From positions 186,001-250,000 of the forward strand of contig OW051496.1 in the NCBI GenBank assembly GCA_932521035.1: DNA of 64,000 nucleotides. The letters run 5' to 3'. The stretch is from Oscheius dolichura. Its lineage: Eukaryota; Nematoda; Chromadorea; Rhabditida; Rhabditidae. Shown piece after piece: positions 10,100-21,024 of this stretch. The notes under the pieces were generated by a model. It ran no database searches. It was not told the DNA's origin and saw only the letters and a program-made list of their open reading frames with translations. Every line of letters begins with the position of its first letter. Position 1 is the first letter of the stretch. The translations under genes were made by a program, and so were the position numbers.

Positions 10100-13080
10100 G
10101 AGAGAGGAAAAAAAATTACAATGTGTCTAATGAGATCAAAAAAAGGAAACCAGGAAATAATCCCGATGGCCTTCGGGGTATAATTGAGCGGAAAATTGGC
10201 TACTTCTTCCAGACATTTTGTCTCTCGCCGACTGTGCCATTAAGAGTAAGGGGAGAACTTGTTCCTTACCTCGAGGTACGAGGGGGGAATAAAAAAGGGA
10301 AGTGGAGGAAAACTAGAGGAGAAGGGAGAGGAGATAGATTGCGTCGTTTCCCTTTCTCGTATCTGTCTCCCTGTGGCGGCTAGCTGGACGAGAAACTCGA
10401 TTCAGCATTTTTACGGGCTAGAGGGCGGCTATATCTCTTGTCTGAATGGCTAATTGGGAATTTTTACTTCATATCAAGAGAACTAGTGAATATTGGATTG
10501 GATTAAAGCTGATTTAATGCCCTCACCGAAGAAGAAAAGATACAAAACAGAGGAAAAACATATAAGGACAGGGAGAGATGCCTTTTCAGCACGTGGATAG
10601 TTCCAAAAGTCAGAAGATGACTTCTCCAAATGTTGGATGATGAAATAGGCGTACTTTTGCCCTTTCAGGACCATAACACCGCCCTTCTGGATGATAATAA
10701 GTCTCTGGATGGCGCGCAATGGCTCTTTTGACCTCTGAGAAAGGAAAACTCCGTTTTTGAGGGGTAAAAAGGGATAAATATGCTACAGAGACAGGATTGG
10801 TACCAGATAGTCCAATTTATTAGAATTATATGTCGAGAATAGGGTATTCTAGGCCAAAGAGCGCGCCATCTAAAATCTAGGACTTTCTAACAAGCTTGTA
10901 AGCTTCAAGGTGCCTTTAATTTCCCAGAAATGGTTTGTAAGTTGATATCATGTAATATATGAACACAACATTCAAAAATTCCTATTAGGCGCCTTTTTTA
11001 CCCCGTAAATTCCATCCTAAACCGTTTCTAAACCGCCCTCCACGCAATTTGATTGAATCACAAAAGGATTACCAACCAAGAGGACCCACAGCGGAAGAAA
11101 GATCAAAGAAGAGAGAATTTCTCTCGCTCGGCAGTTCCTTTTAAAGTTTTCGACTTTTAGACAGGTTTTCTGAAGTATTCCCCCCTTCAAGTGAAAAATT
11201 GGTCTATTGCTAGTACTGATCACGGGCCAGGGAGGAAAACTGGAGGGAAGATAAGAAAAGAGGAACCTTTCTGAACAGAAGATGACTGAATTAAAGTGTG
11301 TCTTTTCACCTTTGTCAGTCATTTTCTATGTTTAGATCGTGGGGGTGACATTACTCGTGGGCTAGACTAGAGGGAACAGAAATGGTCTGTTCCTTCAAAA
11401 TGGGCCGTTGAAATTGGGTTGAACTGGTAGGTTTCACGGATTTCTTAAATAAATACCCCCTGTGGTACACTTTACGGACTCTCAAGTGTACGTGCCTGTA
11501 AAAGAAATGGAATGAGGACAGGGAATATCGGTACTCGCTAAATAGAGATCATAAAAAATGTCAGGGGCTTTTTCAGCAAACGGAGAAGGTTTCATTTGGT
11601 GAATAGATAGAAATAAGAAAACAAGAGCGATATTAGGCGAAGGTTGTCGTCAAAAACTGGGTACTTGGGCTCTTTTTTTCTGAAGGAGTACGGTAAAACA
11701 TAATATTGGGACTCTATTCCCTTCCAAATTACTTTCTTGTCAACTTTTACTGATTTAGGCAAAGAAGGATAGGCTAGTAAAAGTGGAAGCATCCAGTGTT
11801 CCGTTGGCAGTTCGAAAGCAACGAAGAAGGGAAAAATTGTAACTAAAATCGTCTGTTTAGCCTAGGATAGAGGTAATTCTTAACTTATATCTGCTGTAAA
11901 ACCTTGAAAATAAAATACAATAAAAATTAGGATACCGTAATAGGTAAAGAATAACGGCAGCTAAAAGGAAGAACTCCGGTAATCTCACAGCTATTTTTAG
12001 AATGCCAACAAGGCTACAACTGTAGTATGAAGTACAGTCTTCGCTTTACTTATGCCGGCTGTACAACCTTGAAAATAGAATACAACAGCGGCTAGTAGTG
12101 GTAGTGAATACTACTATTCAAAGAGAGAGATCAAGGACCCGGTAAGATTATAGGATTGATCGAGGAATCATCACTCGGTGGAGAGGATTGAGGGCGATTG
12201 GAAAGGTAGAGGGAGAGAGAGAGAAGGAGAAACCAGCCGGCCCGGCCCCAATGGCGGGCGGTTTATGTCACTCGAGGAGGAAATGTGATTCTGGCACCGG
12301 GTAAAAACACTTGAGACCGGGGAATTGGGTCAACTTTTTCCCTTTCCTAAACTTTTCCTAAATCTACACCTCGGAGAGATGTTTTCCTAGTTTTTGTATC
12401 GTAGACCATCGTTATCCACCAAAGAATAAAGCCCAGCCATCCGAGGAGACCTCTTATTCTGTCTAGCGGGATCTAATCGTTTTTGTTTAATTGCAATGCT
12501 CTGATTTCTTCTTTGATGATTGATCTACAACTGACCACGGGATAGAGAGATTTTTGCTCATCATTCCGAGATTTTGCTTGGGATTTGGCTTCGTCTTACT
12601 GTATTTTAGTAATCCATTTTCAAAAAATCGCACCGACCCTCTATCCAGTAAGCAAAGAAGTAGAACTCTATAAAAACGGATCCCTGAAGCAAATAAACAA
12701 ATTCAAAACTTCAGAGCTCTAGAATTTGAACTTCTAGCTACCTTTTATAAATTGCTTTTCCTCATCGAAAACAGCTCTCAACTACTTTTTGAGACCCTTT
12801 AGGGGTTTAGAAACCCCCACGAGAGACTTGAGGCGATCCAGTAGATCGTTTTATACGGTAGTGAACTTAAAAAATTGGAAATTCCGGCATTCTGAACACG
12901 TCATAAGGGTTTGGTACTGCCCATTCCTGGTAAAATCATCCATTCCCCGAAAAATAATACCCAGACATGCCCTGATCTTTGGCACTCCTAACGTATACTT
13001 CTGTTCTTCACCGTTTTCATATGCTTCACTAACTATAATTCGCTTTCAGACGAACGTGATCTAGGCTGTCAATTGCTTCC
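10100..13080. other. intergenic region without supportable gene
   Basis: Short open stretches occur on the minus strand, for example 11792-11592 and 10719-10483, the latter ending in a hydrophobic segment. I could not join any of them into a spliced gene with signal, domain or family support. CT/GA-rich tracts lie around 12.2 kb. TACAGTA-type words are scattered through the region. It likely holds the upstream regulatory DNA of the FMO (minus) and the first chemoreceptor (plus). A fast-evolving small gene cannot be excluded. Confidence 0.5.
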
Positions 13081-13107
13081 TTTGCAGAGAACTCAGACAT
13101 TTCAAAC

Positions 13108-14546
13108 ATGAGCTCCTCTACCATTTCCTTGTGCTCAGAGGGAAATCAAATCATCCACAGCTTCGCTTTCAAGGTAAGGTTTATAAAACCAGAGAGTGAA
13201 AATAGTTTAGCTGAACAATTGGATCCAGATTGGCTGCAGTATTCTGGCTATTATTGTGAACATCGGTTTCATCATGAGAGACTATCAAAAAATCTACTTC
13301 CATAAGAATGTTAAGGTTTGTTCGTTTCAGAACTTTCTGCTGAATACGGGTAACTAATTTAAAAATTGTGCAAATGTCAAAAAATGTGAGGGAAATGCCT
13401 TACTTTGCCAAGTTAGCGAATTTCGTCCAACGCGCTGTCAAGAAACGGCTGCTCGCTGTTTACGCGGATGGCGCACGGCTACAGTAACCTGCATGCAAAG
13501 CTATTGTATTTTTGGGCAATTAATTGATTCAGATAATAATCCTCGCCCTGCTAGCAGCTAATATTGGTCACAGTTTCTTCTGTATTGTCCTCCAAGGTAG
13601 TCATCTCTATCTGTATCTCTCCTCCACAAAAGGATGTGATGTTGTCGTACCTCAATACTTCTGTATTATTCTCCGAGGACCGATGTCTATCTTCCTTACA
13701 AGTTTCGTCCCCTTTAACACGGCCATTGTCGTAGAACGATACGTGGCTACTAGATACGCCGCCTCCTATGAGACAAGGAATGGATTACTGGGAATTGGGA
13801 TGGTTTTCGTCTCGGTGAGACCGTCTTCCTCGTCATATGGTATATTTCAGTTGATCCTCTCCTCCCTCCTCTGTGTCTACGTCTATTCCGCGGATGTCTC
13901 CGGCTACAGTACCTTCTGCTCCTTCGCTACAACCCTTTCCGGCAATATAATAAGACGGATATTCTATACCGGGATGGGGATCGAACTGCTGACAATTTTC
14001 GCCTTCCTCTGGGTTTGGAAATTAAATGCGGACATGAAAAAGAGGTTAGAGAGTGTTTTTGATTAATTGGTACCGTGCATTTCTAGGAAAATGTTCGATG
14101 TCCGCCTCAGTTATCAGATACAAGAGAATCTGACGGCTTTGAAACTTCTACTGCCGTTGTTTTTCTTCCATTTGGTCATATTTTCCGGATTTAATCTTTG
14201 CTATGCATTGATTGGGTACTTTTTCGTCAGAACTAATGGTATCAATTCTAAAACGGCGTATTCTTTTGCCTATGTAAGTTTTTCGCCTCAGCCAAAGAGC
14301 CACAGCGACACGGTGTGTGAACTGTGGCCGGAATTGTGTCTCTTAAAAATCAGTTGATTATATATTTTCGCCTGCAAATCATAGAATGTCTTCCAGGTTA
14401 TCCCCTACTACTGCCTGCTGTCTCCATTTCTTCTCATGTCAGTGGCCAGAAAACAAAAACGAGACAGGACTCGAGAGTTCATTCGTGTTGCGGCAGCTGC
14501 TGCGAATCAGGATAATTACCATGACTATTATAGAAAATTGTGGTAA
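13108..14546 (+). CDS. Sra/Srab-superfamily chemoreceptor GPCR, 321 aa (copy 1)
   Basis: Six exons: 13108-13173, 13229-13315, 13533-13814, 13851-14044, 14087-14273 and 14397-14546. Seven hydrophobic segments are present. The loop YFHKNVK precedes TM2. TM3 ends in the ER motif (FNTAIVVERYVATRY...YE) that plays the DRY role in the nematode Sra superfamily. The last exon, beginning VIPYYCLLSP, ends in a basic tail with an alanine run (VAAAAA). Such receptors act in ciliated chemosensory neurons; the ligand cannot be inferred. TTTGCAG lies 20 nt before the ATG. AATAAA overlaps the end of the CDS at 14548-14553, so the 3' UTR is very short. Intron 2 carries a family-A repeat. Exon sizes 282, 187 and 150 nt are identical to those of the next gene, which proves tandem duplication. 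Confidence 0.85.
13345..13492 (+). repeat. dispersed repeat family A, copy 3
   Basis: Lies in intron 2 of chemoreceptor copy 1. It contains GCGAATTTCGTCCAACGCG, CGCTGTTTACGCGGATGGC and GGCTACAGTAACC. It is absent from the matching intron of chemoreceptor copy 2, so it either inserted after the duplication or was lost there. Confidence 0.7.
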
Positions 14547-14554
14547 AAATAAAC

Positions 14555-15740
14555 ATATCTAAAGAGGAGAACACATTCTGCTGCAACCTTCTTCCTGAAC
14601 ATAGACTGGGAACCTAGGCTATTCCCGTCAGGTAGAGCAATTGGCTCACAAGTCAGCCTGATGGAAAGTGATGCGGAAGATTGCGTCAAAACCAGGTCAA
14701 AAGGGCAAAAGACGGAGAAATGGGTCGGGTTTACTGTAAAAAGCATCGGCAACATCACAGAAACCACCGATTTGTAGTTTTTAACAGGGAGAGAAAGCCG
14801 TAAACATTTGAAAAAGTTTCTGAAGGTTCTCATGAATTTAATTATTCATAGACGAGTTATAGACGAAGGTTGGGGAGTTTATCTATTGGCAAACGTGCTT
14901 CTGGATTTTCCAAGGATACTGTAGGGATAGAAAAACAAAGAACCAGCCCATTTTGTCTGTTCTACGGAAGCAAAAGATGACTAAAATCTCCAGTGTTATC
15001 TAAATTATCGGTATAGGACCCAATCTTTTGAATAAGATCGACGATAGGCCAGTTTCAACCCCTCCAGTCTCATTTGGCTCATGTTTTGCTCGAGCTCTCA
15101 AGGATCAGGAACGGTCGGGGAAGGGAACGAAGAAAATCTTGAATTCACTTCAAAAAGATCATGATTATGATGATGTAAACATAATTGAATCCAGTCTAAT
15201 TTGCCTGTTTGCGTGCAACTCCTCTTATTGGTCTCCCTCTCTCCAGTGTCTGTGTTTTCTCTACCAAGTAAACTATTTGGCTCGGTCATTGACCTCTTCT
15301 ACCCATGGTAATCACTAATCTTCTTCATTTTGGACTCCTTGGGAAGTAATAGAGAATTAAAATTTTTTTTGAATTGTTTTATGGGGGGCAATAATAAAAA
15401 GCTTCTGGGTAAACATACGCTTTTTTGTCCTAACTGCTTTCATAACTGCTCCATAAACATTAGTTCCGTATAAAATCGTCGGTATCAAGTTCTTTCTTCT
15501 CTAGCAATCCTAATTTTATATCCAAATCCACCCCGGAAACTTCTCTACAGACTAAAGGGTTCACATTTCTCTGAATGGCAACCAATTAGCCGATAATTAT
15601 TTGTCCAAACCCATTCAATCTTCTATTTTTCTCTCTCAAAGCATCAACTAATGTACATATTCCAACAGGTGGAGCGGAAAAAGTTTCATACATCGTGTAT
15701 ATTCTACCCCATCGTCATACTGCCATAATCCCACGTTCTA
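14555..15740. other. intergenic DNA between the two chemoreceptors
   Basis: About 1.2 kb with no supportable gene on either strand. The open stretches at 15028-15318 (+) and 15289-15098 (-) overlap each other and lack domain or splice support. Presumed promoter of chemoreceptor copy 2. Confidence 0.55.
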
Positions 15741-15742
15741 AT

Positions 15743-17759
15743 ATGAACTATTCGACTGCCTGTGCCGAAGGCGAGCTCTATATTCACAGTACGGCTTTTA
15801 AAATAGCCTGTGCCTACCAGGCTATTGTCAGTATTGCTGCTATTATTAGTAATTCTATGTTTATCAAAAATGAATATCAATTACTGTATTTCCATGTGAA
15901 TGTGAAGGTAAGTAGTACAAACACGGGAGTACCGTATCCCTACCGTATCCCTTTCGAAAGATATGGCTCGTTTCTAACCCCAGAGGCAGTCGTTTCGGGG
16001 TCTTTTACCGAAAAGTTCCTGATTTTCAGTGGCTAACCGAAAATCAGAAGCATTTGACCGCAAAAACGGCTAAAAGGTCCTGAAACGATCATGAATTTTG
16101 GACGAAGAAGGGCTATAGTTCGTTTTCACCGGATATTCCACGGCATAACGTCTCCGCTGTGGGACCCGGAAGCTTTCAAACCTGGTTCTGCAGCGGAGAC
16201 GCGCCGCCAAATTTGAATCCTTGAAATATCCTTTACAAATGGACTGTACTTTTTACAGTAAGATTTTTCTACTTTTTGCTTATATAACAATTTCCAGATA
16301 CTAATTATCGCTTCCTTACTGGTGAATATTGCCCACAGTTTGGGTCTAGCCATCATTACCTGTACTCATCTCTTTCTCTATATTTCCTCCAGCAATGGTT
16401 GTGAAACCCTGGTTCCTATGTTATTTTGTGGGGTGACTAGAGGTTCTGTAGCCATTACCCTGGTACTATTTACTCCGCTGAATACAGCGATCATTATTGA
16501 ACGGTGGTATGCGACGAAATATCGGGAATCTTATGAAAGAGGAGGGAGGAATCTCGGCGTGGGGATGATCGTCGTTTCGGTAAGTTTGGACTATTTCAAA
16601 TGTTCAAATTTGCGGCTTTTCCCTGCCACATTTGGAGCACTTTAATTATACACTTTAAAACGGATTTGAATCCCGAATATTGTCAATATTTCATTCATAA
16701 ACATTCTCTGTTCTGATACGAACCGCCACCCCGCGTGGCAGCTGCTTTTCCCGTCACAATATATAGACAAATACGTAATAATTTAACCGAGTAAATGAAA
16801 AGATTAAAGACCACTCCCTTTTCAGATTCTAGCAGCTTTCATTATTACCATCTATGTCGCCTTGCATACAGATTTATCCTCCGGGGAGTATGCCTACTGT
16901 GCAGCCACCAATCCTACAAATGCTAGCTATATGGTAGCTGGGAGTTGTCTTCAATTGGTCGTGGAATTATTAACATTAGTATTTTTCTATATTCTTTGGA
17001 GGGAAAATAATGCCAGGAGCCGGAGGTGGGTCTAACTTTTTGGAGAGTTCCAGCGGTCTAGGAACCCTAGAATTGGTCCTGTAGCGGGAAAAAAGAACCA
17101 CAGTCGCTCCAGGAGCGACGAGAAATCTCAATCAAAATGGCCCTGATGCGATTTTGCGAAACCTAGAAATGGTCCTGAAGCGATTGAGATTCCTGGAATC
17201 GCATCAGGGCCATTTCTGGGTTCTTGAGAATCTTTTGCGGAAGAAACCCCCGGGAAAACTGGTTGAGAGGCTCTGAAATGGGTCCTGAAGCGAACAGAGA
17301 CTGCAATCGCTCCAGGACCCCCTCTGGATCCCTGAAAATCCTCTACAAAACCAAAAAAAAAACCGTAGTATTTTAGGCGAGTCTTCAATGTTCAAGTCCA
17401 ATACCAAGTACAAGAGAATATTACCGTTTTGTGCCTCCTCTGGCCCCGGGTGCTCTTCCACCTGTGTCTATTCACAGTCATGAGTATTGCCAATGTCACG
17501 ATCCCTCTGGTCCTGGAATGGGATGATACTCTCTCGATGCGGGTCGCGTTGAACCTCGTCTATGTGAGTTGCCCTTCTTTTCAATTATCCCATTTCATCT
17601 AATTTTCAGTGGTTGCCGATATATTGCTTCCTGTCTCCATTTTTCTTATCCTGGATCGGTAAAAAGCAAAAGAAGAGGAGGGCAGAGCGGCTGAAAGAAC
17701 TTTCGAAGTCTAAAGCCGGAGAAGAAGAATATCAGAAGTATTTTCAGGGATTATGGTGA
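15743..17759 (+). CDS. Sra/Srab-superfamily chemoreceptor GPCR, 327 aa (copy 2)
   Basis: Five exons: 15743-15907, 16298-16579, 16826-17025, 17377-17563 and 17610-17759. The protein aligns along its whole length with the previous gene: YFHVNV before TM2, FTPLNTAIIIERWYATKYRESYE after TM3 (shared words FNTA/LNTA, ER, ATKY), and WLPIYCFLSP in TM7. The C-terminal tail is long and lysine-rich. The intron that splits TM1 coding in copy 1 is absent here, so exon 1 is 165 nt. Introns carry a family-B repeat (about 16.12-16.25 kb) and a run of fold-back repeats (17.04-17.33 kb). AATAAA lies at 17779-17784. Same role as copy 1: a seven-TM receptor presumed to act in chemosensory cilia. Confidence 0.86.
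16125..16245. repeat. fold-back repeat family B, copy 2
   Basis: Inverted arms CGTCTCCGCTGTGGGACC and GGTTCTGCAGCGGAGACG flank AAGCTTTCAAA. Lies in intron 1 of chemoreceptor copy 2. Confidence 0.75.
17040..17330. repeat. cluster of short fold-back repeats in chemoreceptor intron
   Basis: Several units of GGTCCTGAAGCGA and its inverse TCGCTCCAGGACC or TCGCATCAGGGCC recur within 300 nt. One is a perfect short palindrome (GTCGCTCC/AGGAGCGAC). Probably nested miniature inverted elements. The sequence words resemble family-B arms (GGTCC...AGCGGAG), so the two families may be related. Confidence 0.6.
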
Positions 17760-17789
17760 GGGAAATCCCTCCCGATGGAATAAAGACTA

Positions 17790-19130
17790 TTTAAAAGCTG
17801 GCCGATACCCACGGCTAATCTGTAATTTGGGCACTTTAAAGCGTCTTAAAAGGCGGGAAATCGTCTCAAATGATAAAAGCACGACGGGGCGATTACGGGG
17901 GAGAACGGGGATAAACAGGACGCGATCTGACCTTCCTTCCACTTCTATAACCTTATTACTATTCTATCCCCGTTGTTTTATTTAGCTACAAATTGAAACC
18001 CAATGATCTTCTGATTATTTAATTCCAGTTTTTTTGGTCTAGAATGACCTTGACCTCCGGTGGCCGAGGGGCCATCTCGAAGTCGCTTCATTTCCTCTCT
18101 CTCTGCCCCCTCCCCCCGGTTGACACTCCTCCCATCCCGACGGGTCGCAACGTGGCAAAAACATACGGAAACGTCGACTACTTCGCAAATGTGTCATGAC
18201 TAATACATTTCCTTCTTTCTCCCATTCCTCGCCGTCCCCCCGTTGCGCGACCAGATGTGAACCATAGCCACACAGACTGAAGAGAATGAATGGTCCAGCT
18301 GTTTTTTCACTCTCACTTTGGCTGGATTTCACGGATAGAATTTGGAAATTCATCCGATTTTTCCATGTTTTGATCATCTTATATAAAATTCGCTCGTAAA
18401 ACGCCACAATGATTCCACGATTCCTTTCTCAAACGGATAAATAACGTTCCCTGCCCTGGTTTACCCCATTTTCTACCTGGAAAAGAAGAAAAATCACTGA
18501 AATGCTAAATATTTACAAAAAGAGTCATATACTGTCAAGAATATGAAAGGATAACGCTAGGGGAATAAATAGAATTGACGAAACATTCCCAATTTTAATT
18601 TTTTGATTCAAAAATCGTTTCATTCATGTTTAGCCAAATTTCATGGGTTCATTTCATCGGTTACCCGGTTTTTATCACATTTATTTATCTTTTACTCTTA
18701 TTATATAAAAATATCTACTAAAACATCTCAATAGGATCAATATGGTCTCTCAAACAGATAAATAATCTTTCTTACCGCCTGTTACCCCCGTTTGCAACCG
18801 GAAAAGGCGAACCCCCGCTGTGAAATGGTAAAATTTTGAAAAAAGTACACAAAATTCGATCAGGAATTGAAAAGAAAGTCCTGAGAATAAATAAACTGCG
18901 GAAAACATTTGGAAATAAGAATAAGCTGTCCATTTCCTGACTGATTCAAAAATAATGTCAATATTGACTCATTTCAACGCATGAGCCGCCTAGTACAAAT
19001 AGTTCTTTTTCAGACTGGAAGTTTAGTTACATTTGATGAATTCTATTGTTTTTTATCTTTCCATTTTTCACAATTTCTATATATTTTAGCGATTCTAGCC
19101 TTCTTCGCTGCCTCAGATTTATTCTTCTCA
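17790..19130. other. intergenic DNA with a diverged ~350-bp tandem duplication
   Basis: No gene is supported. Blocks around 18.34-18.66 kb and 18.69-19.00 kb share ordered words such as TCTCAAACRGATAAATAA, CCTGGTTTACCCC/CCTGTTACCCCCG and TGATTCAAAAATMRT. This indicates an old tandem duplication of non-coding DNA upstream of the WD40 gene. Confidence 0.45.
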
Positions 19131-19149
19131 ATTTTCAGTGCCTCTTGCC

Positions 19150-20898
19150 ATGCCCAGTGATTTTGATCGCCTCAGCAAACAATTCCACCTAGTTAGTCCA
19201 AAAAAAAACCACGCCTTCTACCCCATTTTAGGCAGAATTCCAAGCGAATTCCCTCGAATTTCCGGACTCGCTGACTTCTTTGTATTATACGCCGAGCGGT
19301 TCGATTCTCCTCGGTGACCTTCAAGGCAAATTGCACCATGTCGCAGTCACAGAGTAGGAATTCTCGAATCATTGAAGGAATTTGAATTTTAGCAATGCTC
19401 CCAGTGTTATGGATGAGATTACGGTAACTGCTGGAGCAAGAATCACCGATATTGCTACTAATTTCTCAGGAAATGTTTTCGCCTCGACTTCCTTTGGAAT
19501 TGATGATGTTATGCTGGGGGAAATTAGCCGGACTAGCGGGAAAATTGGTAAGATTTACTTCATTACGACCAAAAATTGGATAATAGAAGTCATGCCCCTT
19601 TTGAAGGAACTATGAACCATTTCGGACCAAAATAGCCAAATGTTCAAAATTTTGCTGTGGTAACGTTGTAGAGGATTTCGAAGTCTCAGAATATCAAAAT
19701 AGCTGCACAAAATGGATAATATTAAAGAGTGACGAAGCATTGAAGTTTACCGGTCATTCTCAGTTGAACTGCCTGAATTTTGGGGAAATTAAGGCTAAAT
19801 AACTTCAACTTTCAAGAAACCAACGTGTCAACCTTGTTTAGAACTTTGTGCTCTTCCAAATTACCTCAAAATCTCCTGGAAATTTCATAATTCTGGGAAG
19901 GAAATAGACTAAAGAGTGAGGTGGACCATAGAGACGGGAAAACTGGCCGAAAAAGACTGGTTTTCAAAAAAGTATCATGGCTGTCTTATAAAGAATTTGT
20001 TACTCTATCTACTGCTCAAAAATCATTTCTCATGGTTGCCTTTTTCGCTACAGTAATCCACTTTTCAGGACCCACTTCCTCTCTCCAAACGAGGGACCGT
20101 TCCCACTGCGTCTCATTTTTAGAAGACCATCGGAGTAAACAATGTCTACTGCTAATTGGAGGCCGGAGAGGGATCCGTGTTCATGATTTTGAAAGCGGGG
20201 GTCTTTTCAGAAGTTTTGATTCTAAATGTACTGTATTTTTTATAAGAAAGGGTTATGAACATCAAATTTTAGGTACTTTTACTTCCCTACACTCTTGGAG
20301 TGGCTGTATGTTGATGGCTGGCTCGCTGGAAGGAGAGGCAACCCTCTGGGACATTAGGAAACCCTCGGCCGTTGCTACTTTCGGAAAACGGGCGGCTAGT
20401 TCCGGTATTTTAGGGGAAACGGACCATAAATAAGGAAAAAACTTCAGGACGGTCCATATTCGCCGTTGATTCCAGTGCCCGGCTGTTAGCCCTCGCCTCT
20501 AATGACGGAAATGCCGAATTTTACGATATTTCATCCCAGAAATTAATAACAAAGAAGAAAATCATCGACGGGCAGATCGGCTCCATCGCATTTTCTCCAA
20601 AAAACAAGTTTCTTACCGTTTCCGACGAAACAAAGTCAGTTTCTCCCCAATTTTTTTGTTTTAGAAGCGTTTTAGGCTAAATCTCCTCAATTTGAATGAA
20701 TTCTCCCTAAATTTGCTGCCATTTCCAACAGAGGAGATCGTAAAATTGAATAAAATCACCGGGATTCGGTAAGACCTTTGGAAAAATCGAGAAAATGACG
20801 AAAATTCCAGATGGAGCCCGAGAAACGTCCAATTCACCACGAGGTCAACTGATAAAAAGCTGCGGGTCTTTTCTCTCCAAAATGAAGATGATCTCTAG
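19150..20898 (+). CDS. WD40-repeat protein, 325 aa
   Basis: Eight exons in phase: 19150-19191, 19232-19353, 19393-19547, 20069-20227, 20273-20404, 20448-20634, 20676-20768 and 20811-20898. WD-type blades are visible as SLTSLYYTPSGSILLGDLQG, GCMLMAGSLEGEATLWDIR, LLALASNDGNAEFYDIS, SIAFSPKNKFLTVSDE and a last RWSPRNVQFTTRSTDKKLRV. At 325 residues it is essentially a single propeller with no extra domain, so it should act as a scaffold within some complex. I cannot name the orthologue. The 45-nt intron at 20228-20272 is also open, so a form retaining 15 extra residues is possible. TTTTCAG lies 11 nt before the ATG. An AATAAA lies at 21017-21022. Confidence 0.82.
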
Positions 20899-21024
20899 AT
20901 TTTTTTGAAAAGAAATTAATACATTTTGGTTCCATTTATACCATAAAAAGGTTCTTATTTCCGTTTTGATGATTTTAAGAGTTTAAAAATATAAAAATCC
21001 CCATCTAAACGGCTTTAATAAAAA

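Noticed and set aside
10483..10719. Minus-strand open frame with a hydrophobic C-terminus, perhaps a GPI-type protein
   Set aside because: No signal peptide, no matching upstream exon with consistent phase, and no recognised motif; similar frames occur by chance in this AT-rich DNA.
11592..11792. Minus-strand open frame that reads like a short exon
   Set aside because: An acceptor-like TTTTAG lies upstream, but no compatible first exon or donor could be found and no family is recognised.
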